A stretch of DNA of 64,000 bases from Sipunculus nudus. Lineage: Eukaryota; Annelida; Sipuncula; Golfingiida; Sipunculidae. Positions within the stretch are counted from its first letter, which is position 1; each line of letters opens with the position of its first letter. Under the pieces are notes generated by a model. That model worked only from the letters and a program-made list of their open reading frames with translations, was not told where the DNA came from and did not search any database. This document shows, in pieces, positions 1 through 12,459 of this stretch. The DNA is taken from assembly GCA_026874595.1 (NCBI GenBank), contig CM049313.1, positions 45,724,659 through 45,788,658 on the forward strand, in the 5' to 3' direction. The translations under genes were made by a program, and so were the position numbers.

Positions 1-560
1 GATCTTTACCAAACTTTACATGTGCATAGATATTAGTAAGAGGACTAAGCCTATTTAAATGGGGTCATGACCTTTACAAGAAGAGTAACCTTGACTTTGA
101 ATAGGTCCATTTATTTAATAGGGGGAATTCATACAAATTCTATAATATCTCAAGCAATCTGGCATTGATTGATCCAAAAATCAACTTGACCGAAGATATT
201 GAATAGTGTTGTCATGTACTGGAAACTGGTGGGGCCACCTATTATATATCCTTTCCTTGTTTTCCCACCTTTTTATACCCCCCATCATTGCCATTTGACA
301 GTACTGTGAGCATTTTAAGTAAAAAACCAATGGACATATATCTTTCTTATTATGCATATACATAGTTATGGGTTATGGGATGAGGGATATTTAAATTGGG
401 GTCATGACTGTTCCTATGAGAGTGGCCTTGGCCTTGAATATTCCCATATTTATTGAAAAAAATATTGTTTCTCATGTTGCTAGAGGAAGAAACCATGGTA
501 ACTTGCCAAGTGTCAGTATATGGCATATATTTGAAAGGGGGGGGGGGGGTTAATTGTCTG
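1..560 (+). repeat. Degenerate tandem core of a Helentron-like repeat, cut by the window edge
   Basis: The stretch contains two diverged copies of a unit about 335 bp long. The phrase 'ggggtcatgac' followed by 'gaccttg/ggccttg' and 'ttgaata' recurs near positions 58 and 393. Between them, at 228-239, is GGTGGGGCCACC, a one-base variant of the palindrome found in cores A, B and C further along. Neither terminus is visible, so the family is not assigned. The 335-bp spacing matches family A cores (327-350 bp). A G-run lies at about 537-549. Confidence 0.4.
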
Positions 561-3033
561 AGAATACTATGGCACCTGTGATGCCAAGCAATGTCTAGTT
601 ACACTATGTCCCTGCAAAGTTTAATTGTATGTTGAAATTCCACCATTGTCTGTATGTTTCTTTCTCTGTCTGAACACAATATCTGTCATTGTAAGATTAC
701 AACAAAGTTACTCAATTAAAAAGTAATAACATATATTATTACAAAATAAATCTTCCAATATGCAATTGTGTCTGATTCTCCCATCAGGATTTAGAATCTA
801 GTACCATGTGACAGGTGGGTTTCAAAGCACATGTAACAATTAAATCAACATGGTGGTAATGGTATATACCACAGGAAGATAGTGTTATTGCGTGATGAAA
901 ATATTAATGTACACAGAGGGAATGGCCAGAAGCTAGATCTTTCAACAACAGAGTAACAAAACGTAAATTATGTTTTCCTGTTCACAACTGACTTTTTGAT
1001 GGATGTGTTTTGATAAATGATGTCATTGAGTAACCCATTTCATTTTCTACAGTTTGACAGAATAATTCTTCTTTTTCTGTCAGAACTGCACCAGGGATGA
1101 TTGAGTGAGCTGCATGTTTATTTGAACACCAGTCATCATGGTACTTGTTCAAACTGGCAGTTTGCCTTGTGATAGATGTTTGGAATTACAAGCCCGTTAA
1201 TCAAAATTCAAGAGCTACCTTTCCTTAGCTGTCCCCACTCTCACTCAGGTAAAGCCAATTCACAGGACCTTGTTACCTGTATTCTGGAAAAAAAAATGTT
1301 CTCTAACTGATTTATGAGGTTTAGTTTTGTTTATGGACTGCAATTAAATGAGTACCTATTTATATTACAAATAGATGGACATTTTAAATCCTGCAAGAAG
1401 GCACCATTTAATGAATTTCTACTACTGTCAGATGTCAGATATTTTATTACTTTGTTCTTTTATTGTTTCACAGCTTGTGAAGACTTTAAATATTGTAATG
1501 CCATGTATTGAAATCTAATATATTAATCAAATACTGCAGTACCCTGGAAAGAGAAGTATCATATTAATTGTTTATGCCATATATGGTGTACATAAAATTG
1601 GCTGTGGTAAGAAGCCTTATTGTTCCATGTACATCTGGTGAATTCTGCACAGTCCGTGAAACATGATACACTGCTCTCAGAATGTCCTATCATTATTTTG
1701 AGAGGGACAGGATGGCCTGTTCTCCTAGCCAGCCCAGCTGTTGGTGCTATCCCTTGATTGTATGGTCATTTGTTGGTGCTGGATGCTTGCTATTCTTGTG
1801 TGACATTTAAGTGACATGCCTGGTAACATGAGACATGCAAGAGCTAGGATTAGCTCAGGTTGAAACCTGTAGATGACTGGATTATAAATGTATTCCAAAA
1901 GCACTGGTAACAAATACTCTTTGCATCTAGGTAAAATTTGAACAGAACATCTGAAATTTTATTTTTATCACTTCTTTTCAGATTTAGTAATCATTATCAT
2001 ATGCAGATGAGGAAAACTAATTAGAATATATACATATATCCATTAGGCCTAGAATCTTCTAACCTATAACAACTATAAGCAGACTGCTTTGTGTCCTTGA
2101 CCTCCACACCAAGACTCCCCCGCACACATTTCTGCATGCATGTAAAAGGGACACATGATTTACACTGGTGTTACTTATCTTCGCACACTGAAAAATTGCG
2201 CATTGTGTTTATTTCTGTGTGCGTTGAAAAGGGAATCACAATTTACATTAGCATGAATTTTTCAGTGTTCTCATTTTTTTGTATTTATGTTCATTTTGTA
2301 TATTAAAAAATTGTATCCCATGATGCCACATTCACCAGTATCAGATATACCCTCTCAGCAAATGAGTTTTAAATCAAACACTTTTACAGTTCATTTTCAA
2401 TCAAGTTTGATTTCTTTATTTATTTAACTACATAAGGTTTTGAAAATGGAATATTACACAAATGTAGTACAAAACTGTAATGTTAATTAGAGTGGCTGTT
2501 GAGCTTTATAATTATTGGTAATTCAATGAAAAAAAATCTGGATTTAATTAATGGTATAATTATATATAGTTAACAAAATATGCTTAGGCTAATAAACAGT
2601 TTCCTTTTTGGAGAATTAAATGGATTCATGCCATATTTTTCATTTGTTGCACAGAGCCATGTTTACAAGATTGGCTCACATGCTTATCAAATTTGTTTTA
2701 TTCTGATTTGAAAATGGATAACTTTCATAATGTTATAACATCCTCTTATTTCAAGTTAAGTAATTTAATGTGTACTTTGATCAACTCATCTCCACTTTCT
2801 TCCTATTTTATAATTTACATTCATATTAAAGTCACTTAGATGAGATACTGATACTAATATACAAATATGTAATCGTTAGAAGCTCATACATCTTTCATGT
2901 AGCCCATAAAAGTACACAGGTAACTCCAGAGGTATGGATTTTGTACATTTCTCAAATAATGATATGCATAAACATTTTCTGTTACTGGATTTCCATATGT
3001 TAGATTTTTTTATTAAAATATTCTTGTAATCAG
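561..3033. other. AT-rich unique sequence, no gene seen
   Basis: Both strands were read. Only short chance open frames occur, without recognisable domains, splice-bounded cores or codon bias. No RNA gene or repeat terminus was recognised. Confidence 0.6.
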
Positions 3034-3252
3034 TTTCAGCTGAGCACCATGAACCACAGTACCCTTGTTTTTCAGTTTAGTTTGGTAATCATACATTTAG
3101 TACTTAATAATCACCAAATAGCAGGACCATTTCCTCTTAGCTTTTTATATGTTCATATATAAGAAAAAGAATTATTGTAGAAATAAGCATATTTTGATTG
3201 GCTAAAATTTTACAAAGTACAGCTGAGTGCTATGACTCAGGGGTCCCTTGTT
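3034..3252 (+). repeat. Two family A 3' termini (3034-3069 and 3220-3252)
   Basis: Both pieces have the A-type ending: CAGCTGAG, then a palindrome-like GACCCATGGGTC variant, then ccttgttt. In the first the palindrome has decayed to gaaccacagtac; in the second it reads gactcaggggtc. No family A 5' hairpin or core is recognisable upstream, so these are solo or strongly decayed 3' ends. Confidence 0.45.
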
Positions 3253-3779
3253 TAATCTTGTACACAGACATACAAACAAAACAAAATATCAGGTAAATGC
3301 AAGAAGAGTAATGAGGGCATTGGTGAAAATGTAATATCTCAGCTTCTTTGTCATGGTAATCATTCAGTGCTCTAATGTAGTTTTTGTTATATAATTTGTT
3401 GTGTTAATTTAATTATGCACAAATCATGACGAGTGGTTCCCATAGGTGATACCCAACTGGAATGCCAGAGATTCATTTTAAATCTCCTGACCAGTACCAT
3501 GCTACTTTTTAAGCATCAATTACAGGTTAAAAATAAATAGTTAACAGTAATAGCCTTCTATCAGTGCACTTCAGTGTATTTCTTTTAATGGGGAAATGTT
3601 CCATATTTTTAAGTTTAATGGGATTCATTTTCATTATCCAAGAGATGGAACTGAGCTGTTGATTAGGCTTTGTGCCACAAAAAGACACTATTATGTGGTT
3701 TCAGAAATAGTTCACTTCCACTCACAATGGATGCTGGTCTTCACATGGTGTACATGTTACTATGAAAGGACTTGTCCAG

Positions 3780-4080
3780 CACAACAGCGTAAGTTATGTA
3801 TCGTCAAATTGGAGGAAGGGCAATCAATGCGTTTACATGAGAGAATCAATGCGTTCAGTATGTGTTTGCCTGGACCGTCAATAATGCGTCATTGTCATCA
3901 CATGACCAGCATGTGAAGATTCGTTGAACGGTGTGGGATATCTATTGGTTTCCGGGAGGATCACTGATGGCTTGTTTATAGGCTTTATGGTTGTGCTGCT
4001 TTAATGGCCCCAGTGACAAAAGCCGGACCACTACAGCATTGACAGGACAAGACAATGACAGAGTTGATTTTCACAATGTC
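3780..4080. other. CpG-retaining pocket in CpG-poor surroundings
   Basis: CG dinucleotides are frequent here compared with the flanks, and the GC level is raised. A short direct repeat built on 'atcaatgcgtt' is present. A 106-codon frame (3596-3916, plus) overlaps it but has no recognisable domain. The pocket could be an unmethylated regulatory element, a first exon or a younger insertion. The sequence alone does not decide. Confidence 0.2.
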
Positions 4081-4349
4081 TTTCTAATGTACGTTAATGT
4101 GAAGTAACAAAAAGGTCTGCAGATCCTTGCTGGTATTGTTTCACAAGCCATGCAGACATCATGGCATAACCCACAGCTAACTAAGTAATCATTTAGAAAA
4201 CTAAATATATATGTATATATGAGCAAGCATTAACACTATTAACATTTTCATCAGTATATCAGTCACAGTATATTGTGATATTTGTATTACCTTAGTCTCT
4301 GACTCATTACCTGTGCTCCTTAAAATTATATTTATTTTTTGGTTTGTCA

Positions 4350-4866
4350 TTTTTAACTCAGCTGACTATAAGTCATCTGAGCTATAGTCATGGTCTTTTG
4401 TCCGTTGTCTGTCCCACTGGCCAGCAACAGGGCACGTTTTGAAACCATAGGACCTACAAATCCAAAATTTTACATACTGTTAGATATGCCCGAAATCTCC
4501 TTCCATACTGAAAATTGGGTTACTAGGACATTGTTCCTTTGAGATATTAAGGAAAAGCCTCCTTTTTCCATAAAAAAGCCATTGTTACACTTCAAGACTG
4601 CCTAATATCAAAACCACTGATCTGTTTTTGATCATGTTAAGTATTCATATTCTTCCATATATTTTCTGTGAACATACCAAAAATTAGACAAGTATTGCGT
4701 ATTGTGTTGAAGTTATTTGTCCAAATATAGTGCAATTTAAAAAAAAAAAAAAATGTATTTTATCACTTAACATGAGAATTGCTGAAGCTGGAGACTTTTT
4801 TTATAGGGATATAACTTTATTAAATCAAGATTCAGCTGAGCAGCATGACCCATGGGTCCCTTGTTT
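4350..4866 (+). mobile_element. Family A element, short subtype (A2), both ends present
   Basis: The 5' end carries the family hairpin at 4355-4383 (ACTCAGCTGACT paired with AGTCATCTGAGCT). A few GTCC/GTCT words follow (tgtccgttgtctgtccc). A single core follows, with 'acctacaaatccaaaattt' and a 'cttcaagactgcctaatatcaaaacc' segment. The element closes with cagctgag, then GACCCATGGGTC, then ccttgttt. At about 517 bp it has one core instead of the tandem cores of larger A copies. It has no coding capacity, so it is non-autonomous. Confidence 0.7.
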
Positions 4867-6490
4867 AAAACCTGAATAAAAAATATCTGGTTCCTTAAAG
4901 GACCAATAAAGGTATCTTTAAGTTAATTGAGATGAAAATCCTGTCATATGTCCTTATAATAAAATGCATTTATATATATATCCGAATGATAAAGTTTGCA
5001 TGGTCATACAATGTATATATATATATTAATATTTATTAAAAATTCTGTTCTATGCTCTAATGATAAAAATCATATATTATATATAATTAAATATATTATA
5101 ATATGATTTTATGTACTATGATCAATAATTCTGTTTTGTACCTTCTTGAAAAAAATTGTCAAACAGAAATGTTTCCTACTCATAAAATTTTTGTCTATTA
5201 ATATCATAGTGTTTCATAGTATCAAACAGTCTTCGTATATCCTTGTTTAATAATCCTGTCATATGCCATAGAAATAAAAAGTTTTGTTATATATCCTAGC
5301 TGAAGTTAAAAAAAAATCAGATAAAAAGTTAATAAAAAGTGTACAGGTTTCAGCTTCTGTTATCAATAACTGCATGTATTCCTTAAAACATTTGTTTTGG
5401 TTGGCATATAATTAATCTGGAAATTACCAAAGATTAAATTACATTTACAGCTATTAGGTCCATTGATAATATAAAATATGAAGTAACAATTGGTCCTGGG
5501 TAATTGTGTTCAGTGTTTTAATTGCCTACATGGCTATAAATTCTCAGTAATTAGAGTTCCATTCATTTGGATATTATGTTTTCTTTTTGGCCATTTTCTG
5601 TTCATTATTGTTTCAGTAATGGACAGAAATATTGTTTCTGAATGTTCCTTCATGCTGACTTTTTGCTATCAACAGTAAGTTTTTTTTACAAAAATGGATT
5701 ATAAAAGAAAATCTTTTTAGATTCATTATTACTAGTATCAAAGTGTGCCCATGAAATTTTTAGAAAACCCAAAACCTTTTAGTATTAGATGGAAATTTTG
5801 ACAGATCAATAAAATTCCCAGGCAGTTTATATATAATTGATGTGAAATTAACAAGATTTAGTGCCAGTAATGGAATTTTAAAACTAACCAATTCTTTTAT
5901 GTCTTTTACAAAATTTATGTGCCTCCTAAACTGGCCATGCAGTCAGCTTTATGAATTTGGAAATATAACTGTCCTCAAGGAATAGTTGTTAAGCTAGAAA
6001 TTTTCACATACGTTAGTTAGAATTCTAAAAGAAACCTATTCTTTGCATAATTTCTTTAGTTTCTTAAAATTTTCTAACATTGCTTGCAAAAACATGTTGC
6101 AGTATTAAAATATTGGCCTAATCTATAGCCTTCTTAACCACAGGGACTCAAGTTCCTATTTTTTTCCTATTTCTAGAGTAATTCCTATTTGTTTCCTGTT
6201 TTCAAGAAAAACTCCTTTATCGATGGGCATGATGTGTTTTATCACATTTGATTTATACTCTATTTTGATCATGGAAAGCATATATTTTCTCAAACCAGGA
6301 ATATCTTGCCATCATTATAAACCTAACTTTATTGCAGTTTGTTGAAAAAATTGTACAAACATTCCAATACATGTACAAAATTGGTAGTGTATAAAGTTGC
6401 TTATTGCTTCTAAAACAGGGAATTTGAATAATGGTTGTGCTCTGCATCTTGACTCAAGACCTTAAACTGGTGTATAATTCTGTTATAATT
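4867..6490. other. AT-rich unique sequence with TA-rich low-complexity tract
   Basis: No gene was seen. TA-rich simple sequence occurs around 4970-5105. The only longer frame (5490-5678, plus, 62 codons) is a chance frame in AT-rich DNA with no domain. Confidence 0.55.
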
Positions 6491-7581
6491 GTATCCGCCA
6501 AAACAGAGTTTTGCAGGGGGGAATTTTACAAAACCAGGGATTATGTTCGGGTCACATGTGATCTGCTGCGCCCTGATTTTGTTTTGACCTCTGACCTTTC
6601 CTCTGCGCTCTGCGTCCATCTGTGCATCAGTTATGACACATTAACCCACATAGCTTGGGAACAGTTTGATCAATCCGAAAAAAATTTTGCACAAATGTAG
6701 CCCTTGGATAGCTTTATAACATACATAAAAAATGGTGGCACCACCTGCAACCATTTTTGCACAGTGTCCATCTGTTCATCTGACTTGGGATAAAATCACT
6801 CATATCTCTGCATTGGTTGGACTTATCCACCTGAAATTTTGCATGTGTATACATCCTGGACAGCTTTCTTGATTTTATGACAGGTGGCAGCACCTACATT
6901 CACGTTTACGCTGCAGACATCCAAGCTCATATCTCAGGAACCTTTCGCTGATTGGGCCAAAGTTTTGCATGTGTATAGATCTCATATAGCTCTTTATCAT
7001 ACACAAAACTGGTGGTGCTAACTGCAACCATTTTTGCACAGCTTCTTGTGTTTGTCTGCCGTGGGATAAAATCACTCATATCTCTGCACTGGTTTGACTT
7101 AACTGCCTAAAATTTTGCAAGTTTATACATCTTGGATAGGTTTCTGGATTTTATGGCAGGTGGCGACACCTACATTTATGTTTACGCTGCAGACATCCAG
7201 GCTTTTGTCTCGGGAACCGTTTGACCGATTGGGCCAAAATTTTGCATATGTATAGATCTCACATAGCTCTTAATCATACACAAAATTGGTGGCACAACCT
7301 GCAATCATTCTTGCACAGGGTGTGTCTGTTTGTCTGCAGTAGGATAAAATCACTCGTATCTCAGCAGTGGTTTGACTTTTTGCATTTGTTTACAACTTTG
7401 ATTGCTTTCTGGATTTTGTGGTAGGTGGCACAACCTACATACACATTTCAGCTGCAGACATCAATGCTAATATGCAACACACCTCACTCTATTTCTTCTT
7501 GTTACTCAGTCCATGCCTCACTTTACCGGTCCCACCCTCATTTTGGCGGATAGTCACTTGTCGACTACCAGTATCTAGTTT
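6491..7581 (+). mobile_element. Family C Helitron/Helentron-like element, copy 1
   Basis: The 5' end starts GTATCCGCCAAAAC and folds back on a degenerate gttttgc arm. The 5' 13-mer GTATCCGCCAAAA recurs inverted at 7541-7552 as TTTTGGCGGATA. It is followed by a hairpin (TAGTC ... GACTA) and the terminus CTAGT next to T. The interior holds about three tandem core units, roughly 278 bp apart (cagtgtcc near 6761, cagcttc near 7038, cagggtg near 7316). Each unit has two related half-units ending in variants of GGTGGCGCCACC. Hairpin plus CTRRT is the classical Helitron 3' end. No Rep/helicase is encoded, so the element is non-autonomous. Confidence 0.75.
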
Positions 7582-7835
7582 ATTCAATACATTGTGTGAT
7601 TAGATAATATTCTGTTTTAAAAATTCACAACTGGCTGCAGCTAGTGGTTAGCTTTGGTCCTGTGGCCCATGACTGCATGATAAAAAGTCCATGTCTCCTA
7701 AAAAGGTGAAAAAATCTTAAACATGAAAAAATGTACTATTATATGCAGTTCTTTGTTAAATATTTTTAATAAATGAGAGGTTGTTTAACTAAAGAAAGGA
7801 CAAAAAAAATATGCTTGTTCTTCTATGTAAACAAT

Positions 7836-10737
7836 TTTTTAGCGAACCTGTGAGCTTATGCGATAGTGTGGCGGCGTCCGGCATCCGTCGTCCGTCGTCT
7901 GTATGTTAACCTATACTATCTAAAAAATGGCAAGAGTTAGCATCACGAAATTTTATGCAAAATATTAGTCATCTAAAAAACTCTATTGGTTTTGCTTATT
8001 TTTTTGCTAATTGCATTTTCTTAGATTTTATAGGGAAAAAGCTAAAAAAGCTTTAGAAATACTCTTCTCCGAAATTCTTCAGCCAAATTGTCCAATATTT
8101 CACAGAAATGATTCCTGGAACAATCTCTCTCAAGTTTGTTTAAACGGTTTAAGTTTGGTGATTTTTGGCCACGTTACAGGAAGTTGAACTTAGTCATCTG
8201 TCCAAAAAAACATACTAAAATTACAATCCCAGAAATGGCTGGAGCTATCATCACCAAATATTATGCCAATGTTGGTCACATGAGTCATATCTGAAATTGA
8301 GGTATTGGTGGCGCAACCTGCATCGGCCTTGTTTGTACGGGGGTCATCAGTGCCCGTATCATACTGACTGCTACAAAAAACTTCTTCTCTGAAACCATAT
8401 GGCCAAATTGTTTAATATCGCACAGAAATGATCCTAGGGTAGTGCTTTCTGAAGTTTGTTCAAATGGTCTCAGTTCAGTGATTTTTGGCTGAGTAATGGG
8501 AAGCTGAATTTAGTCATATGCCATAACAGCCCATTTTAGCTCAGTGGCTACAAAGAACTTCTTCTCAAAAACCACTGGGCCAAATTCTTTAATCTCACAC
8601 ATAAATTATCCTTAGATGTTGATAATTAAAGTTTGTTCAAATGGTTTTGGTTCAGTAATTTTTGGCTGAGCTATGGGAAGCTTAACTTAGCCATTTTGCT
8701 GTATTATGAGTTATAAACATGCAAAACGTTTTTTGACTGACTGAGACCACTGAGGCCAATTTGTTTAATATTTTACAGGAATAATCCCCTGAATAATTCT
8801 TATAATAATTGTCTTTTATGGTTCCAAAGAATGAATTTTGGCTGAATGATAAAGATTGAATTGAGTCATTTTACCATATATGTTAGCTGTGTGAAGCAGA
8901 TACATCTAGCCTGGCACCAGTTCATCAGCATCTGTTACATCATGCCTATAGACATTTAGATTTCAGGTTATCTATGGTTAATGTTTTTTAAAAGCTTTTA
9001 AAATATGTAGATTTATGATTTTTGATATTCCTCATGCCAGGCATTGATTACAATCACAGGTATACAGCTCTCCGTCGGTATATAAAGACGGCTGTACATG
9101 GATGATAAACAATTGGTATCCATACTCAACTTTATTCAAGATTTTGCCATCAGTGAGATGTATCTGTATTATAATTTTGCATTCAGTATGCATCTGTAGT
9201 AATTTTTGGCGAACCTGTGAGCTAATGCGATGGTTTTGCATTGTCTGTCGTCGTCGTTAACCCATTCTATTTCAAAAACAACTGGAGCTAGTATCATGAA
9301 ATTTAATGCAAAAAATTAGCCATCTGAAAAACTCTGCATTTTCTTAGATTTTATAGAAAAAAAGCTAAAAAAAATTTAAAAATCTTCTTCTCTGAAACAG
9401 TCGAGCCAAATATTTCACAGAAATAATCTTTCATACCATCTCTCTCAAGTTTGTTCGAATGGTTCAAGTTAGGTGAATTTTGGCCAAGTTACAGGAAGTT
9501 AAACTTAGCTAACTGTCCAAAAAAGCATACTAAAATGACAATCTCAGAAATGGGTGGAGCTATCATCACCAAATATTATGGGAGTGTTGGTCACATGAGT
9601 CATATGTGAAATTCAGGTATTGGTGGCGCTACCTGCATTGACCTTTTTTTTGTACGGGGGATCATTGGTCATCTGTACATTAACCCATAATTTCTCAGGA
9701 ATAGCAGGAGCTACCATCCCTAGATTTTATGCAATAATCTGTCACATATCAAATGTTGTGGGATTCAGCTTATTTTTTTGCTATCTGCATTTACTTAGAT
9801 TTTATAGGGAAAAAGTTGAAAACCCTTTAAAAGTCTTCTTCTTGTAAACAGTCCAGCCAAATTGTTAAATATTTTACAAAAATGATCCCAGAGGCAAGCC
9901 CTCTCAGATTTGTCCAAATGGTTTGCATTTGATGAATTTTAGTGGTGTTACACAAATTTGAACAGTCATTTGGCCAGTTAAGCATACTGACATAGTAATC
10001 TCAGAAATGACAGAAGCTAGCATTACCAAGTATTGTGCAAATGTTGGTCACAGGACTCATATTTGAAGTTGCAGATTTTGATGTGCCACCTACATTGACC
10101 TGTTTTTTTATGGGCAAAAACCAAAGTCTTTCAGTATGTGTAAACAGATTTACCAACAGGCCAAGATTGTGTTTGTATCTTTAAATAAGTTGAGAAAGTC
10201 CCAACTGTTTCAGATTTGGCAACAGATCAAGAGTTCACTCAGTCTAGCCAGGTGCAGGTCATGAGTTCACTTAGTGCAGTAGCCTGAGCCAGCTAGCAAA
10301 TTTTTTAAAGGTCACTCGGGCAACTGCCTTTCTCACCTAAGCCTGGTCAGCCCCATGCATCAGACTCAAGTTTAGTTTGATGTATTGTCCTGGTATTTTG
10401 ACATGCCTATGTGTCTTTGATGGATTTCTCGTTCACAAGACAGGTGTCGCCACCAACAATGACTTTTGCACAGTGTATTTGCCTGCTTATTTCTACAGAG
10501 GAATCTATCTCTGATAGCTTCGTTGTATACAAGACTGGTGGTGCCAGCTACAATCATTTTTGTGTTGTGTGCACCCATGCCGGAATTTCAACAGTGTTGT
10601 TTGTGTAATTGTTTCTTTTTCAAAATGTTTAGTACTTGCATTGTTCATATACATGAGAAGTAATGGTCCAGCATTGAAGCATTATACCTGGTGTATTTCC
10701 CAATGCACATGTTCGCACTAGGCCTGTAGGCCTTGTT
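7836..10737 (+). mobile_element. Family B Helentron-like element with two 5' ends and one 3' end
   Basis: The element begins with TTTTTAGCGAACCTGTGAGC and a gtccg/gtcgtc tract. Several diverged cores follow (atcaccaaattttatgc, tggtcacatgag, then a GGTGGCGCAACC-like palindrome near 8309 and 9620). A second 5' end of the same family starts at about 9204. The only 3' end is at 10710-10737: GTTCGCACTAGGCCTGTAGG, then a GGCCT arm and TGTT. The interior 10150-10340 carries short reiterated 'gttcactcag' words. It has no coding capacity. Confidence 0.7.
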
Positions 10738-10776
10738 CATTACAATATCCTCTAAATAAGAGTCACCAGGACCCAG

Positions 10777-11625
10777 TTTTTAAGTTTGACTGAAAGTCAT
10801 CTGAGCTATAGCGATCACCCTTTGTCAGGCGTCCGTCCGTATGTCTGTCCGTTAAACAGGCACAAATCATAACTGCTGGATGTGGAATCTTCTAACTTCA
10901 CATCTGAGGTCAATGAAAAATCTCCTTGGAAACCAGAAATCAGGTCTCTGTTACTTACAACCTCTGAGCTATGGGGCTCCAAAGTAACCCCCAGAATAAT
11001 GGAAAATTTGATACAAAAGCTCAAGTATCCGAACAACTAATGCATGGATTACCATGATTCTTTGCATGGATATTGATCATGGAGTGTTTCATCAGTTTCT
11101 GCAGACTGGTGGTGCCACCTATATTTTCTGAAATTTTCTGTTTTTTTTTAACTTGTGTTTTTGAGTCTCTAAATGATGCAGTCATCTGTTAACAGGCCAC
11201 AAATCTTTACAACTGAATCTAGAATCTTCTATGATGACATGAAGGGAGGCCCATAAAAAGTCTCCTTTGAAACCTGAATTAAGATTTCTGTTACCCATAT
11301 CCTTCAAGCTATGGAGCTCTGAAGGATCCCCCAGAATCATGGAAAATTTGATACAAAAGCTCAAGTATCTGAACAACTAATGCTTTGATCACCATGATTC
11401 TTTGCATGGTTATTGATCATGGGGTGTTTCATCAGATTCTGCAGACACGTGGCGCCACCTATATTTTTTATTTTTTTACAAATTCTTTTCTCTATTTTTG
11501 AGACTTTAAAAGGTGCAGTCATCTGTAAACAGGGCACAATTCATAATGACTGATTCTAGAATCTTCTAACTTGACATTTAGATCTCTGTTACCCATATCC
11601 TCTGAGCTAAGCTTCTGTTGAATGG
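10777..11625 (+). mobile_element. Family A element, 5' end plus two cores, no own 3' end
   Basis: The 5' hairpin is partly decayed (gactgaaagtcatctgagc) and is followed by gcgtccgtccgtatgtctgtccg. Two core units follow, each with 'ggcacaaatcataa', 'tctgttacccatatcct', 'gatacaaaagctcaagtatc' and a GGTGGCGCCACC variant near 11108 and 11450. A third unit is cut off and runs into family B sequence. Short chance frames on the minus strand here merely translate the core. Confidence 0.65.
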
Positions 11626-12459
11626 TGATACCACTTACAAAAATTTGGCGTTTTGTGAATGTCTACTTAGATCTTCTTTTCAAAAACCACTGGGCCAAAT
11701 TCTTAAATCTCAAATATTAATTATCCTCAGATGTTGATTATTCAAGTTTGTTAAAATGGTTTTGATTCAGTACTATTTGCCTTAGTTATGTGAAGCTGAA
11801 CTGAGCTAGTTTGCTGTGTCTTCCTATCAGCCCTGACCTATTTATTGCTTTAGCAGACTGTCAACTGTGTCAGATTATGCAACAGGTTTACTCAGTGCAG
11901 CCAGGTACAGGTCAAAATTCACTCAGTCTAGCCAGGTGCAGGTCAAGAATTCACTCGGGTCAGCAGCTTGAGCCACCAATTTGTCACAGTTCATTTGGGG
12001 CAACTGCCTTTCTCACCTAAGCCTGGTCAGTCTAGTGCATCAAACTCAAGAAGTTTGATGTATTGGCCTGATATTTTGACCTGTCTAGTGTCCTTGATTG
12101 CTTTCTTGTTCACAAGACAGGTGTACCTACAATGACTTTTGCACAGTGTATGTGCCTGCTTATTTCTCTGGAGGAATTTGATATAAAAGCCTGAAATTGG
12201 GCAAATTTATACATATCATAAAGCTTTATTGAATACAAGACTGGTCGCGCCACCTACAATAATTTTTGCACAGTGTATGTCCCTGCTTATTTCTCAGGAA
12301 GGGATATCAGCCTGAAATTGGACATTGAATACATCTCTGACATCTTCGTCGTATACAAGAATTATAGGCCTACTTGAATAGTAATGGCCCAGCATTGAAG
12401 CATTATACCTGGTGTATAAACCACTCCAGAGGTTCGCATTAGGCCTGTAGGCCTTGTTT
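11626..12459 (+). mobile_element. Family B 3' portion
   Basis: The segment starts inside a family B core (cttcttttcaaaaaccactg) and carries the reiterated 'gttcactcagt' words and short modules with ggtgccacc-type palindromes. It ends with the family B 3' end GGTTCGCATTAGGCCTGTAG, then GCCTTGTT. There is no 5' end, so the copy is truncated or was split by the family A piece before it. Confidence 0.65.

Noticed and set aside
3596-3916. 106-codon plus frame
   Set aside because: Composition is mixed and no domain is visible. It partly overlaps a CpG pocket but has no splice or start support.
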